Origin: Bacteroidetes/Chlorobi group bacterium ChocPot_Mid
Lineage (GTDB): Bacteria > Bacteroidota > Ignavibacteria > Kapaibacteriales > UBA2268
Direction of reading: 5' to 3'
Assembly (NCBI GenBank): GCA_003731675.1
Contig: RCNQ01000134.1
Location: forward strand, 1-14,021
Length of the DNA stretch: 14,021 bases
Each line of letters starts with the position of its first letter. The stretch's first letter is position 1. The notes beneath the pieces are model-generated. The model had not been told where the DNA came from. It made no database searches and worked only from the letters and a program-made list of their open reading frames with translations. The translations under genes were made by a program, and so were the position numbers. Positions 1 through 7,537 of the stretch are shown piece by piece.

Positions 1-3000
1 ACCTGGGATAACTGTTACAACGCAATCGTATGTTCCAACATCAGCGGCTGAAGCAGCTGCAATATTATATGTATTGGTTGTAGCACCCGGGATAGCAACA
101 CCATTTTTACGCCATTGGTATTCCAATGTAGCATCTGGGTCAGATGAAGTAGCTGTAATTCTAAATGAAGCAGCAGCACCTTCGCATGGTGTAGCATTTG
201 CAGGATCCTGGTTGATAAATATCTGTGGGAACAACTTAACAAATGCTGTTTTTGATGTTAATGTATTGCAAGAACCCTTAAGTACGCAATATACACCATC
301 CTGTAACGGACCGGATAACAATTGGTCATCAATATTTCTAACTGTCAATATTGTTGATTTTGCACCAGTGAAGTGTCCGTCAACTGATAAGTCATTCTTA
401 ACCGGTTGATTATTTCTTGTATAGTACCATTGAACTTCTGGTTGATACAATGGGTCATCAATACCTTCATCAGCAACTATATGGGCTTCTACCTCAATGA
501 TTGCTGTACCACCGTTGTCAACTCTTACGTCTTCTGGCTCTCTTGTGATTTCTGCATCACTAAGAGCATTTACAAGAACGCTGTTTGACCATTTTGGTTC
601 TGCACCGCTACCTCTAACCAAGCAACGATATGTTCCTTCCATGTCATAATTCAAACCTGGTTTGCCAGCGGCAAATGGTAAGCTGTCAAGATAGATTGAT
701 GCTTTTTCTGCCCAGTTTTCTGTCGGGCTCTTGTAAAGCTCTGTCAAGCTCTTTCCATCTTTGTACCATTCAAATCTTGCCTGAACGCCTCTTGTTACAT
801 AAGCTGTTACACCAATGTAATAACCTGTTTTACCATAGCAATCCATTACACCTTTTGGTTGATTTGTAATGAATACTTCCGGAACAATGTTTTCTGAACC
901 CATAAAGTATGAATATCTTGTCTGACCTAAATAGTCTTTTTGTTGAATTTCTGCGTCATAACCCGGGAATGAACTAAAGTCAATTGGGCTGTCGAATACC
1001 AATTTTTCATCAAATGTATTCAAGCTCAAATTCTGTGCATCGAAATCGAAGAAAGAAATCTCGATTGATGATGAATTTGCATCTTTTCCACTTGCGGCTT
1101 GCCAGTCAGCTAATGTAGCATAATTTACACCGTTCCAACGACCTAATGTTGGGGTTGGTGATGTGTTTTTAGTCCAGTAGTTGTTTTCATCAATTGTATT
1201 ACCTGTTGCACTTGTTGCTATTACTGCTGGCCCTGTACCTTCATTTTGGAATATGTTCCTTCTGATTGTTCCAGTTCCTGTGTTAATCAATAGTGCAGGA
1301 TAAGTTGCTGAACGGTTAGCAACCGAATTGTAATAAAAGCCCAATGTACTATTATTCAAATATACTCCGTTTGCTTCAACAGCTGTTATCTGGCTGTTTG
1401 CTATATAGCCACCTGTATTTAAAGCATAAACAGAATAAACATTAGCACTTCCTGAAATCAAGTCAATATCATTGTAATTTGCTCTTATAGTGCTATTGAG
1501 GGTATATAGACCATAATTGTTAACTGACGCTGTTGCAACCCCAGGTGAACCACTCTTTATTTCGTTCTTTGTAATATAAACAGGGTCGGATGAACTACCA
1601 GATCCTGAAATATTTACAGCATGTGCCGCTATACCACCACCTAAAATATCAACTGTATAAACTTTGTTATTTGTGATGCTCAACTTTGGCACGTTTACAG
1701 CATAAATACCATTAATGTTTGTTATGCCGGCTGTCATTATGTTTTTATCAATAGTTGTAGTACCTGTAAAGTTTATTGGATCATTATTAGTAACATAAAT
1801 AACAGCATCAGATGTAGAAGAACCTGTGAATCCATTGAATTGGTTCCTTGTTATTTCAGTTCCATTTGTTGAAGATATACCCATCCTCATATTTGTACCA
1901 CTGAACTTATTGGTATCTATCTTCACAATATTCTCAGTGCAAGGAACTGTTGAGTTAGCAGATAATTGAATTCCAACCCATGAGTAATCCTTGATTGTAT
2001 TGTAAGAAAGCTCCAATTTTCTTGGGCAAGTTCCAATTTCAAAGATAGCTATTGAACCATCTCTGAATTCATTGTTTTTAACTGTAATATCGTAGCAATT
2101 GCTCAAATTCACAGACATGAAATTGGTTGATTGAGCCGCACCAACTTTATTAAGGAACAAATTATCCTTGATTGTTACTCCTTGGCAGTTTGACAAGTTA
2201 ATGATTCCCGAATTAGAAATACCTGTCGATGTATTGAAAGTAATGCCTTCAATTGAAGTATTTTTCAAATTTGACATTGATAATAAATAAGGTGTTGTAC
2301 CATCGGGAGTGAAATTAACAATAACGTCAGCTGGATTCCCAGATTCAGATTTTATGGCAACTGTATTATTACCAACAGAAGGATATGCACCAACTATAAT
2401 TGGACCGCTAAATACTGCAGGTCCGGGATTTGCCTTCGGAAATATTATGTTCATTACACCATCACCAATTAAACCAGCAGCTGTTAGATAATCAGTTGCT
2501 TCTGTAATCGTTGAAAATGTGTTAGATGAACCTGGGTAATTGCCAATGTAATAATTGCCAGGTGAAAGAGCTGGGGCAATTGATTTTCTCAAGCATCTGT
2601 CATTTGAAGGGTCAGTATCGTTTTTACCATTTGGAAATTCAGTAAAAGCATCAATTGTGTACATTCTGCTTTCATTAAAATTGAAGCTACCAACAACAAC
2701 ATCAGTAGTAGCATTGTATGCCAAGTTTCCTGTCCAGTTATAAGTATTGGATACCTGTGATGGTTGCCCCTCGTCAATTCTCCAAATTATTCTGCAAGAT
2801 GTCAAAGGAGCCAAAGCATCGTAGTTTCGAATACGAACAGCAATATTTTGAGTTCCTTTTGTTATAGCACCTGCTGGCTGTACGATTGAAACTGCACCAG
2901 CATTAGGTTGAGCGGGATTCTCTACATAAAAGTCAATGCAAGCACGGTCACCATAGCCTGGAGAGTGGTTGCCGGTGTACATTGGGTCAACATTATAATA

Positions 3001-3516
3001 GCCATAATCACTACAATAATAATAGTATTGGCAACTGAAAATCATCCTGAAGACCTTACCTTGAGCAACTGGAGGGACTGTAAAAGAACCAGTAATATTT
3101 GTACTATAACTTGTCCCAAAAAAATTCCACATAACACGCTCACCTGCATCAGCATAGGATTGGTTCCCGTTGAAATCAATCCAAGCGCCAATTTTACCAC
3201 CATAGTAGCAACTTGAACCACCATAGCAAAGTCCAGCACAGACGATGTTGTAAGTCTTGCCACTTTCTAATTTTATGGATGTTGCCTGAACGGGGTCAGC
3301 TGTCCTATCTCTTTGATTACAACTAGTTACAGTACTATTGTAAATAGGTGTAGCTCCGTCCATAATACGAATAGATTGAATTGACATACATCCATAAGCC
3401 CACGTTGGAAGTGGCGGATATGCTGCCTTAGCAACTTCGGTAGTTACCGAAGAAACAATGAACAAAGCTAATGCTATTGCAAAAAGCTTCATTCCAAAAA
3501 GTTTTTTTAATGTCAT
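1..3516 (-). CDS. Large secreted surface protein, GEVED + parallel beta-helix + Ig-like modules (3' end outside window)
   Basis: The frame is open without a stop for 1172 codons from ATG at 3516 to the left edge, so the C-terminus is missing. Residues 1-31 are a Sec signal peptide (KK near the start, a hydrophobic core, likely cleavage after AKA). Residues about 40-200 resemble a GEVED domain: a WIDFNGNQSYADAGE segment at about 113-127 and a degenerate final motif near 190-199. This part is rich in Cys and Tyr (C43, C66, C93, C97, C103, C162, C168, C193). Residues about 200-310 look like a CARDB-type beta domain. Residues about 320-820 carry many short Asn-rich strands (ITRNQF, ITNNKV, ITKNEI), typical of a right-handed parallel beta-helix. 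Ig-like modules begin near 879, 986 and 1097. A cell-surface or secreted role (adhesion, glycan binding or cleavage) is inference. A C-terminal sorting domain such as that of type IX secretion would lie beyond the window. Confidence 0.88.
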   Translation of the reverse strand, partial: MTLKKLFGMKLFAIALALFIVSSVTTEVAKAAYPPLPTWAYGCMSIQSIRIMDGATPIYNSTVTSCNQRDRTADPVQATSIKLESGKTYNIVCAGLCYGGSSCYYGGKIGAWIDFNGNQSYADAGERVMWNFFGTSYSTNITGSFTVPPVAQGKVFRMIFSCQYYYYCSDYGYYNVDPMYTGNHSPGYGDRACIDFYVENPAQPNAGAVSIVQPAGAITKGTQNIAVRIRNYDALAPLTSCRIIWRIDEGQPSQVSNTYNWTGNLAYNATTDVVVGSFNFNESRMYTIDAFTEFPNGKNDTDPSNDRCLRKSIAPALSPGNYYIGNYPGSSNTFSTITEATDYLTAAGLIGDGVMNIIFPKANPGPAVFSGPIIVGAYPSVGNNTVAIKSESGNPADVIVNFTPDGTTPYLLSMSNLKNTSIEGITFNTSTGISNSGIINLSNCQGVTIKDNLFLNKVGAAQSTNFMSVNLSNCYDITVKNNEFRDGSIAIFEIGTCPRKLELSYNTIKDYSWVGIQLSANSTVPCTENIVKIDTNKFSGTNMRMGISSTNGTEITRNQFNGFTGSSTSDAVIYVTNNDPINFTGTTTIDKNIMTAGITNINGIYAVNVPKLSITNNKVYTVDILGGGIAAHAVNISGSGSSSDPVYITKNEIKSGSPGVATASVNNYGLYTLNSTIRANYNDIDLISGSANVYSVYALNTGGYIANSQITAVEANGVYLNNSTLGFYYNSVANRSATYPALLINTGTGTIRRNIFQNEGTGPAVIATSATGNTIDENNYWTKNTSPTPTLGRWNGVNYATLADWQAASGKDANSSSIEISFFDFDAQNLSLNTFDEKLVFDSPIDFSSFPGYDAEIQQKDYLGQTRYSYFMGSENIVPEVFITNQPKGVMDCYGKTGYYIGVTAYVTRGVQARFEWYKDGKSLTELYKSPTENWAEKASIYLDSLPFAAGKPGLNYDMEGTYRCLVRGSGAEPKWSNSVLVNALSDAEITREPEDVRVDNGGTAIIEVEAHIVADEGIDDPLYQPEVQWYYTRNNQPVKNDLSVDGHFTGAKSTILTVRNIDDQLLSGPLQDGVYCVLKGSCNTLTSKTAFVKLFPQIFINQDPANATPCEGAAASFRITATSSDPDATLEYQWRKNGVAIPGATTNTYNIAAASAADVGTYDCVVTVIPG

Positions 3517-3531
3517 AAAGGTTCCTCCTTT
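3517..3531 (-). promoter_or_regulatory. Strong ribosome binding site of the surface protein gene
   Basis: On the minus strand AAAGGAGGAACC precedes ATG at 3516, with the AGGAGG core at 3529-3524 and a 7-base spacer. This is close to a perfect anti-16S match and fixes the start at 3516 rather than at the second ATG (3492, MKLFAIA). Most other genes in the window have weak or no such site, so the surface protein is probably strongly translated. Confidence 0.8.
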
Positions 3532-3600
3532 AAATGTTAATAATAATTAGATTAAATCAATCACAATTTATTTCTTTAATTCTATTCAAAAAACAATAGT

Positions 3601-3620
3601 TTAGTGCTTTTCTGCACTAA
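3601..3620. promoter_or_regulatory. Perfect 7-bp inverted repeat upstream of the surface protein gene
   Basis: TTAGTGC, a 6-base loop TTTTCT, then GCACTAA. It lies about 85 bases upstream of the surface protein ATG. No long T-run follows it in either direction, so it is a poor intrinsic terminator. It could be an operator or a structured element of the mRNA leader. Only the symmetry is directly seen. Confidence 0.35.
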
Positions 3621-3892
3621 TACAAAGTTTAAAACTATTAAATTATCTCAACAAAAACAAATAAATTTCTCAAATTTTATAATATTTATATATATTGCAA
3701 TTCAAAATCAACTATAATAACACATAACTTAAAAAAAAATCTCAATAAATAATTAAAATTTTTATGTATTAATTATAAGTTATATATAAATAAATATGTT
3801 AGATATGATTAATTCTTTTTCATGCTGATTAGCACAAATTGAAAAAAATATTATTGTTTCAGGGATTTAGCTTTTATGTAAAAAATATAATT

Positions 3893-4873
3893 TCAAGTAA
3901 GTCTGTCGGATTCTTCAAGAAATTGGTAATAATTCATCAAAATTCCCCTGATTTCATCATAGGATTCAGACAAAACAAGTTTTTGACGAACTGAAGCAGA
4001 GTCAAAAAGACCTTTGAGATAACCCGAATAATTCTTCCTGAATTCCAAAATTCCTTTACGTTCCCCTTTGTAATCCATTGATAATTTCAAATGCTCAAGA
4101 CATGTTTCAATTCTTTGCATAACGGAAATTTGAATAAGCTTCCCGGTTACTAAGTATTCCTTCATAGATTTGAAAATAAATGGATTGCCAATGGCAGCCC
4201 TTGCAATCATCACTGCATCGCATTGAGTTGTATCAAATGCTTTTTTAGCATCAACCGGAGTATTCACATCACCATTCAAAATTATTGGTATCTTAACTTT
4301 TTCCTTAACCTTTGGTATCCAGCTCCAATCAGCGGCACCACTCATGCCCATTGCCCTTGTTCGGCAATGCACTGCAAGAGCTAAAACACCTGCTTGCTCC
4401 AGCATTTGTGCAGTTTCAACTATTACGAATGAATTGCTATCCCACCCCAGCCTTGTTTTAGCAGTCACTGGTATTGAGACTGAATCAACAATTGCTCTGA
4501 CCATATCAGCCATTTTCTCGGGACATTTAAGAAAAGCGGCTCCAGCATTGTTATTCACAACTTTTTTCACCCAGCAACCGAAATTAATATCAACAATATC
4601 AGCACCAGAATCTTCAATCATCTTAGCCGAACTTACCATTGACTCTGTCTTATCACCAAATATCTGTACAGCTACTGGTCGTTCTTCATCAACAATATTC
4701 ATCTTCCTTTTTGACCTTTCGACATCACGAATAAGTGCTTCTGATGCGATAAATTCAGTATATACAAGTTCTGCACCCATTCTTTTACAAATCAGACGAA
4801 AAGGCAAATCTGTTATACTTTCCATCGGTGCGAGTACCAAACCATGTTCAATATCTATTTTTCCAATTTTCAT
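3893..4873 (-). CDS. dusB: tRNA-dihydrouridine synthase (DusB type)
   Basis: FMN enzyme that uses NADPH to reduce uridine to dihydrouridine in the tRNA D-arm. The family's landmarks are present in order: the LAPMESITDLPFR flavin-site motif near the start, AVQIFGD, INFGC with the catalytic cysteine, the active-site lysine in TAKTRLGW, HCRTR, GAADW, LNGDV and IARAAIGNP. A helical C-terminal domain follows. At 326 residues it has normal length. I place the start at ATG 4873, one base after the queC stop, because family similarity begins at MKIGKIDI; starting at 4924 would add 17 residues and overlap queC by 50 bases. The residue after the catalytic Cys is Trp (GCWVKKV), where the common family motif has Pro (GCP). 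It forms a two-gene tRNA-modification unit with queC. Confidence 0.93.
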   Translation of the reverse strand: MKIGKIDIEHGLVLAPMESITDLPFRLICKRMGAELVYTEFIASEALIRDVERSKRKMNIVDEERPVAVQIFGDKTESMVSSAKMIEDSGADIVDINFGCWVKKVVNNNAGAAFLKCPEKMADMVRAIVDSVSIPVTAKTRLGWDSNSFVIVETAQMLEQAGVLALAVHCRTRAMGMSGAADWSWIPKVKEKVKIPIILNGDVNTPVDAKKAFDTTQCDAVMIARAAIGNPFIFKSMKEYLVTGKLIQISVMQRIETCLEHLKLSMDYKGERKGILEFRKNYSGYLKGLFDSASVRQKLVLSESYDEIRGILMNYYQFLEESDRLT

Positions 4874-4874
4874 A

Positions 4875-5570
4875 TTATTTTTTGTACTTAATCGGGTCAA
4901 TAATTCTTGCTTGTTCAAAGCCACGTAATCTTAATAAACACGAATCACATACACCACATGCTTTATCTTCATCTTTGTAACAGCTCCATGTCAATTCGAA
5001 AGGAACCCCCAACTGCTTACCTTTCAAGACTACATCTTTTTTAGTAAAATTGATTATGGGAGTAATAATTTTAAGTTTAGTTTCTGGTTTAGTGCCAAGG
5101 TTAATAGCTTGTTCAAATGCATCAAAAAATTCCCTACGGCAATCAGGATAACCACTATAATCCAATTGCATAGCACCTATGAAAATTGCATTTGCATTAA
5201 TAGTTTCTGCCCAGCTTGTGGCTATGGCAAGAATATTGCCGTTACGGAAAGGTACATAACTTGAAGGAATTTCATTTGAACATTGGGTATCGGAACTTGA
5301 AATTTGCAAAGAGGTTGTTATCTCTATCTTTTTATCAGTCAGACTTGAGTTTCCAATTTGTGAGAAATAGGAAACATCAACTTCGAGCAATTCAGAAATC
5401 CCGAAGTATTTCACAAGGTCAGAAAAAGCCTTCTTTTCACGGTATTGTGTTCTTTGACCATAGTTGAGGTGCAAAGCAAAGACCTGAAAACCCTTATGAA
5501 TGGCAATGGCAGTAGTAACTGCCGAATCCATTCCTCCGCTCATTAATACAACAGCTTTTTTATTTTTCAT
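4875..5570 (-). CDS. queC: 7-cyano-7-deazaguanine (preQ0) synthase QueC
   Basis: ATP-dependent enzyme that converts 7-carboxy-7-deazaguanine and ammonia to preQ0, the precursor of queuosine at the tRNA wobble position. The PP-loop SGGMDS (residues 11-16) binds ATP. Later family motifs are ALHLNYGQR, the VPFRNGN segment and the four zinc-ligand cysteines C197, C205, C208 and C211 in CYKDEDKACGVCDSC. Length (231 residues) is normal. The start is ATG 5570; a TTG in frame at 5585 would add five residues, but the GGGGA just inside that extension reads better as the ribosome binding site of the ATG. queD, queE and queF are not in the window. dusB follows after one base, so the two are almost certainly co-transcribed. 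Confidence 0.96.
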   Translation of the reverse strand: MKNKKAVVLMSGGMDSAVTTAIAIHKGFQVFALHLNYGQRTQYREKKAFSDLVKYFGISELLEVDVSYFSQIGNSSLTDKKIEITTSLQISSSDTQCSNEIPSSYVPFRNGNILAIATSWAETINANAIFIGAMQLDYSGYPDCRREFFDAFEQAINLGTKPETKLKIITPIINFTKKDVVLKGKQLGVPFELTWSCYKDEDKACGVCDSCLLRLRGFEQARIIDPIKYKK

Positions 5571-5652
5571 CTTATTGTTCCCCAAAATATGTAGAGCAAT
5601 TTTAAATCAAAATGTTTTTAAAATTCAAATAATTACATTTTTACAAAATATC

Positions 5653-5687
5653 TTTTGCGAAAAAATAAATAAAAAATTGTAATTTTG
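5653..5687 (+). promoter_or_regulatory. Bacteroidota-type promoter for the DUF3127-murF-mraY run
   Basis: TTTTG at 5653-5657 and TAATTTTG at 5680-5687, 22 bases apart, fit the Bacteroidota sigma-A consensus (-33 TTTG, -7 TAnnTTTG), with slightly long spacing. Transcription would start near 5694, giving a leader of about 20 bases before ATG 5715. The position just upstream of the first plus-strand gene supports it. A chance match in AT-rich DNA cannot be excluded. Confidence 0.55.
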
Positions 5688-5714
5688 CTCAATTATTATT
5701 TTATTAGAGGTATT

Positions 5715-6086
5715 ATGACATATACATTAACGGGAAAATTGCATGCAATTCTGGAATTGCAAAATGTTACTGGGACATTCCAGAAAAGAGAATTTGTCGT
5801 TGAAACCGTGGAAAACAGTTCAGGAAGAGAATTTATTGAATTAATAAAATTTCAATTACTTCAGGATAAATGCGGAATTATTGAAAATTACAATATAGGG
5901 GATAATATTAAAGTAAGTTTTAATATTCGGGGAAGAAAATGGGACAAAGATGGCAAGTCCAGCTATTTCACAAACCTTGATGCATGGAGGATTGAACCTG
6001 CAGAAGCAGAAAAAGAGGAAGACTTTATCCCCCCCTTTGACGAAAATTCGAAATTTGAAGACGATATAGATGATGTACCTTTTTAA
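5715..6086 (+). CDS. DUF3127 family OB-fold protein with SSB-like acidic C-terminal tail
   Basis: 123 residues. The pattern MTYTLTGKLHAI...TGTFQKREFVVET...FIELIKFQLLQDKC...YNIGDNIKVSFNIRGRKW...YFTNLDAWRIE matches the DUF3127 family, small OB-fold proteins I know mainly from Bacteroidota. The compact beta domain (residues 1-97) is followed by an acidic tail ending in DDIDDVPF. That closely resembles the DDDIPF tip that bacterial SSB proteins use to recruit partner proteins. The start is ATG 5715, with AGAGG at 5706-5710 in front; the reading frame extends upstream to a TTG at 5685, but that overlaps the proposed promoter. murF follows after 30 bases. A nucleic-acid-binding role is inference from the fold and tail. 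Confidence 0.85.
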   Translation: MTYTLTGKLHAILELQNVTGTFQKREFVVETVENSSGREFIELIKFQLLQDKCGIIENYNIGDNIKVSFNIRGRKWDKDGKSSYFTNLDAWRIEPAEAEKEEDFIPPFDENSKFEDDIDDVPF

Positions 6087-6116
6087 TAGATTTTAGTCAA
6101 AATAAGTGAGGATTTG

Positions 6117-7529
6117 ATGAGAGAAAATAAAGCGGTATTTACCAAAGATGAATTAGCTGTCAATTTAGGTGACAGTTCAGTACAATTTTTAGGTGAAAAC
6201 TGGTTTTGTGAGGGCGTCCGCTCAGATAGTCGTGAGATAAAGAAAGGCAATTTATTTGTTGCTCTTAAAGGAGAAACAACAGATGGTCATAAATATATAA
6301 AGGACGCTCTGGAGCTTGGAGCATCAGCTGTTTTGGTTGATAAGTACTGGTACAGAGATAATGAAGAATTATGTAGAAATTTACCTGTTATAGTTGTTAG
6401 CGATACATTAAAAGCATTGGGCAAATTAGCCAATATCCACCGACGAAGATTTAATATTCCGATAGTTGCGATTGCAGGTTCTAACGGGAAGACTACCACA
6501 AAAGATATGACAGCTTCGGTATTATCTCAAAAATTCAAAGTATTATCAACTTACCGTAATTTTAATAATCAGATTGGACTTCCATTCATGCTTTTTCAGC
6601 TTGATGATAGCTTTCAGATGGCTGTACTTGAAATTGGGACTAATGAACCAGGTGAAATAGCAATTTTGTCAGATATACTTGAACCTACACACGGATTGAT
6701 TACCAATATTGGCAAAGAGCACTTGGAAAAATTGATTGACCTTGACGGTGTGGAGATGGAAGAAACTTTTCTATTCGGTTTTTTGCATAAAACCGGTGGT
6801 GTCTGTTTTATTAATTTAGATGACGACAGGTTAAGCAAATATAAATTCATACTTGAAGATGAGGTCACATATTCTTGTAAAGACAAAGAAGCAATGATTC
6901 AGGCAGATATCTCGATAAATGAGACATTACAACCAAAATTGAAAATTACTGCAATTCACCGGAAACTTGATGTTGAGTTGCAGTCCACTGGTTTCGCAAG
7001 CGGATTGAATGCACTTGCCGCAGCTTCGATTGGTTTTCATTTTGGATTGAGTGACGACGAAATAAAAAAAGGTTTGGAATCATACAAACAGGAAAGTGGT
7101 CATGGTTATGCAAGAATGATAGTTGAGAATTTCGGAAAATTTACTATTCTTAATGATTGTTACAATGCAAATCCAGATTCGATGAAGATGGCTTTCAAAT
7201 CCTTGTCTAAAATTCAGTCAACAGGTATGAAATACGCTGTTTTAGGAGACATGAGGGAACTTGGTGAAGCATCTTTTGAAGAGCATAAATCAATTTTAAA
7301 TGATGCACAGGATGTTGCTGATTTTGTTCTTGTTGTTGGTAAAGAAATGAGAAAAGCTTCCGAGGTATTCAAGGATAGTAAAAAGTTGATTATATTCGAA
7401 AACAAAGATGAAATAGCTGATTATTTGTCTTCAAAAATAAATGTTAACGATGTGATATTGGTGAAGGGGTCAAGGGGAATGGCTATGGAGAAAATAGTAA
7501 ATGAATTAAAAAGTAGGATAATAAATTAA
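6117..7529 (+). CDS. murF: UDP-N-acetylmuramoyl-tripeptide--D-alanyl-D-alanine ligase MurF
   Basis: Cytoplasmic Mur ligase that adds D-Ala-D-Ala to UDP-MurNAc-tripeptide, completing the pentapeptide precursor of peptidoglycan. Three domains are visible: an N-terminal substrate-binding domain (SDSREIKKGNLFVALKG, TDGHKYI); the central ATPase, whose P-loop GSNGKTTTK is at about 121-129 and is followed by YRNFNNQIGLP and EIGTNEPGEI; and a C-terminal domain beginning around NDCYNANPDSM (about 346-356). NNQIGLP and DCYNANPDSM mark it as MurF rather than MurE or MurD. Length is 470 residues. The start is ATG 6117 with GAGGA at 6107-6112 in front; a TTG three bases earlier is less likely. mraY follows after 8 bases, an operon. 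Confidence 0.97.
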   Translation: MRENKAVFTKDELAVNLGDSSVQFLGENWFCEGVRSDSREIKKGNLFVALKGETTDGHKYIKDALELGASAVLVDKYWYRDNEELCRNLPVIVVSDTLKALGKLANIHRRRFNIPIVAIAGSNGKTTTKDMTASVLSQKFKVLSTYRNFNNQIGLPFMLFQLDDSFQMAVLEIGTNEPGEIAILSDILEPTHGLITNIGKEHLEKLIDLDGVEMEETFLFGFLHKTGGVCFINLDDDRLSKYKFILEDEVTYSCKDKEAMIQADISINETLQPKLKITAIHRKLDVELQSTGFASGLNALAAASIGFHFGLSDDEIKKGLESYKQESGHGYARMIVENFGKFTILNDCYNANPDSMKMAFKSLSKIQSTGMKYAVLGDMRELGEASFEEHKSILNDAQDVADFVLVVGKEMRKASEVFKDSKKLIIFENKDEIADYLSSKINVNDVILVKGSRGMAMEKIVNELKSRIIN

Positions 7530-7537
7530 GGGAAAAG

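Larger units (their letters stand above)
3517..3892. other. 376-base AT-rich intergenic region
   Basis: This gap lies between the end of dusB and the start of the surface protein gene, both on the minus strand. No credible ORF or RNA gene was seen. No CAAAnnTA (the minus-strand Bacteroidota -7 element) is present. Several TATAAT-like strings occur, but in sequence this AT-rich they carry little weight. The only clear structure is the 7-bp inverted repeat at 3601-3620. The length suggests the surface protein has its own promoter and a leader rather than being co-transcribed with dusB. Confidence 0.6.

Noticed and set aside
2908..3216. 102-codon plus-strand open frame, and similar ones at 74-409 and 2309-2491
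   Set aside because: All lie opposite the continuously open 1172-codon surface protein frame; I checked that frame codon by codon and found no stop.
3700..3830. TATAAT-like strings and A/T runs as promoters of the surface protein
   Set aside because: Such strings are expected often in sequence this AT-rich, and none pairs with a matching upstream element at proper spacing.
3820..3892. Terminator after dusB
   Set aside because: I found only very short imperfect symmetry (TGAAA/TTTCA) and no stable stem followed by a T-run on the minus strand.
4874..4924. Upstream ATG that would lengthen dusB by 17 residues
   Set aside because: It would overlap queC by 50 bases, and family similarity starts at the ATG at 4873, directly after the queC stop.
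4344..4928. 194-codon plus-strand open frame
   Set aside because: It is fully antisense to dusB, whose family motifs are complete, and its own translation shows no recognisable motif.
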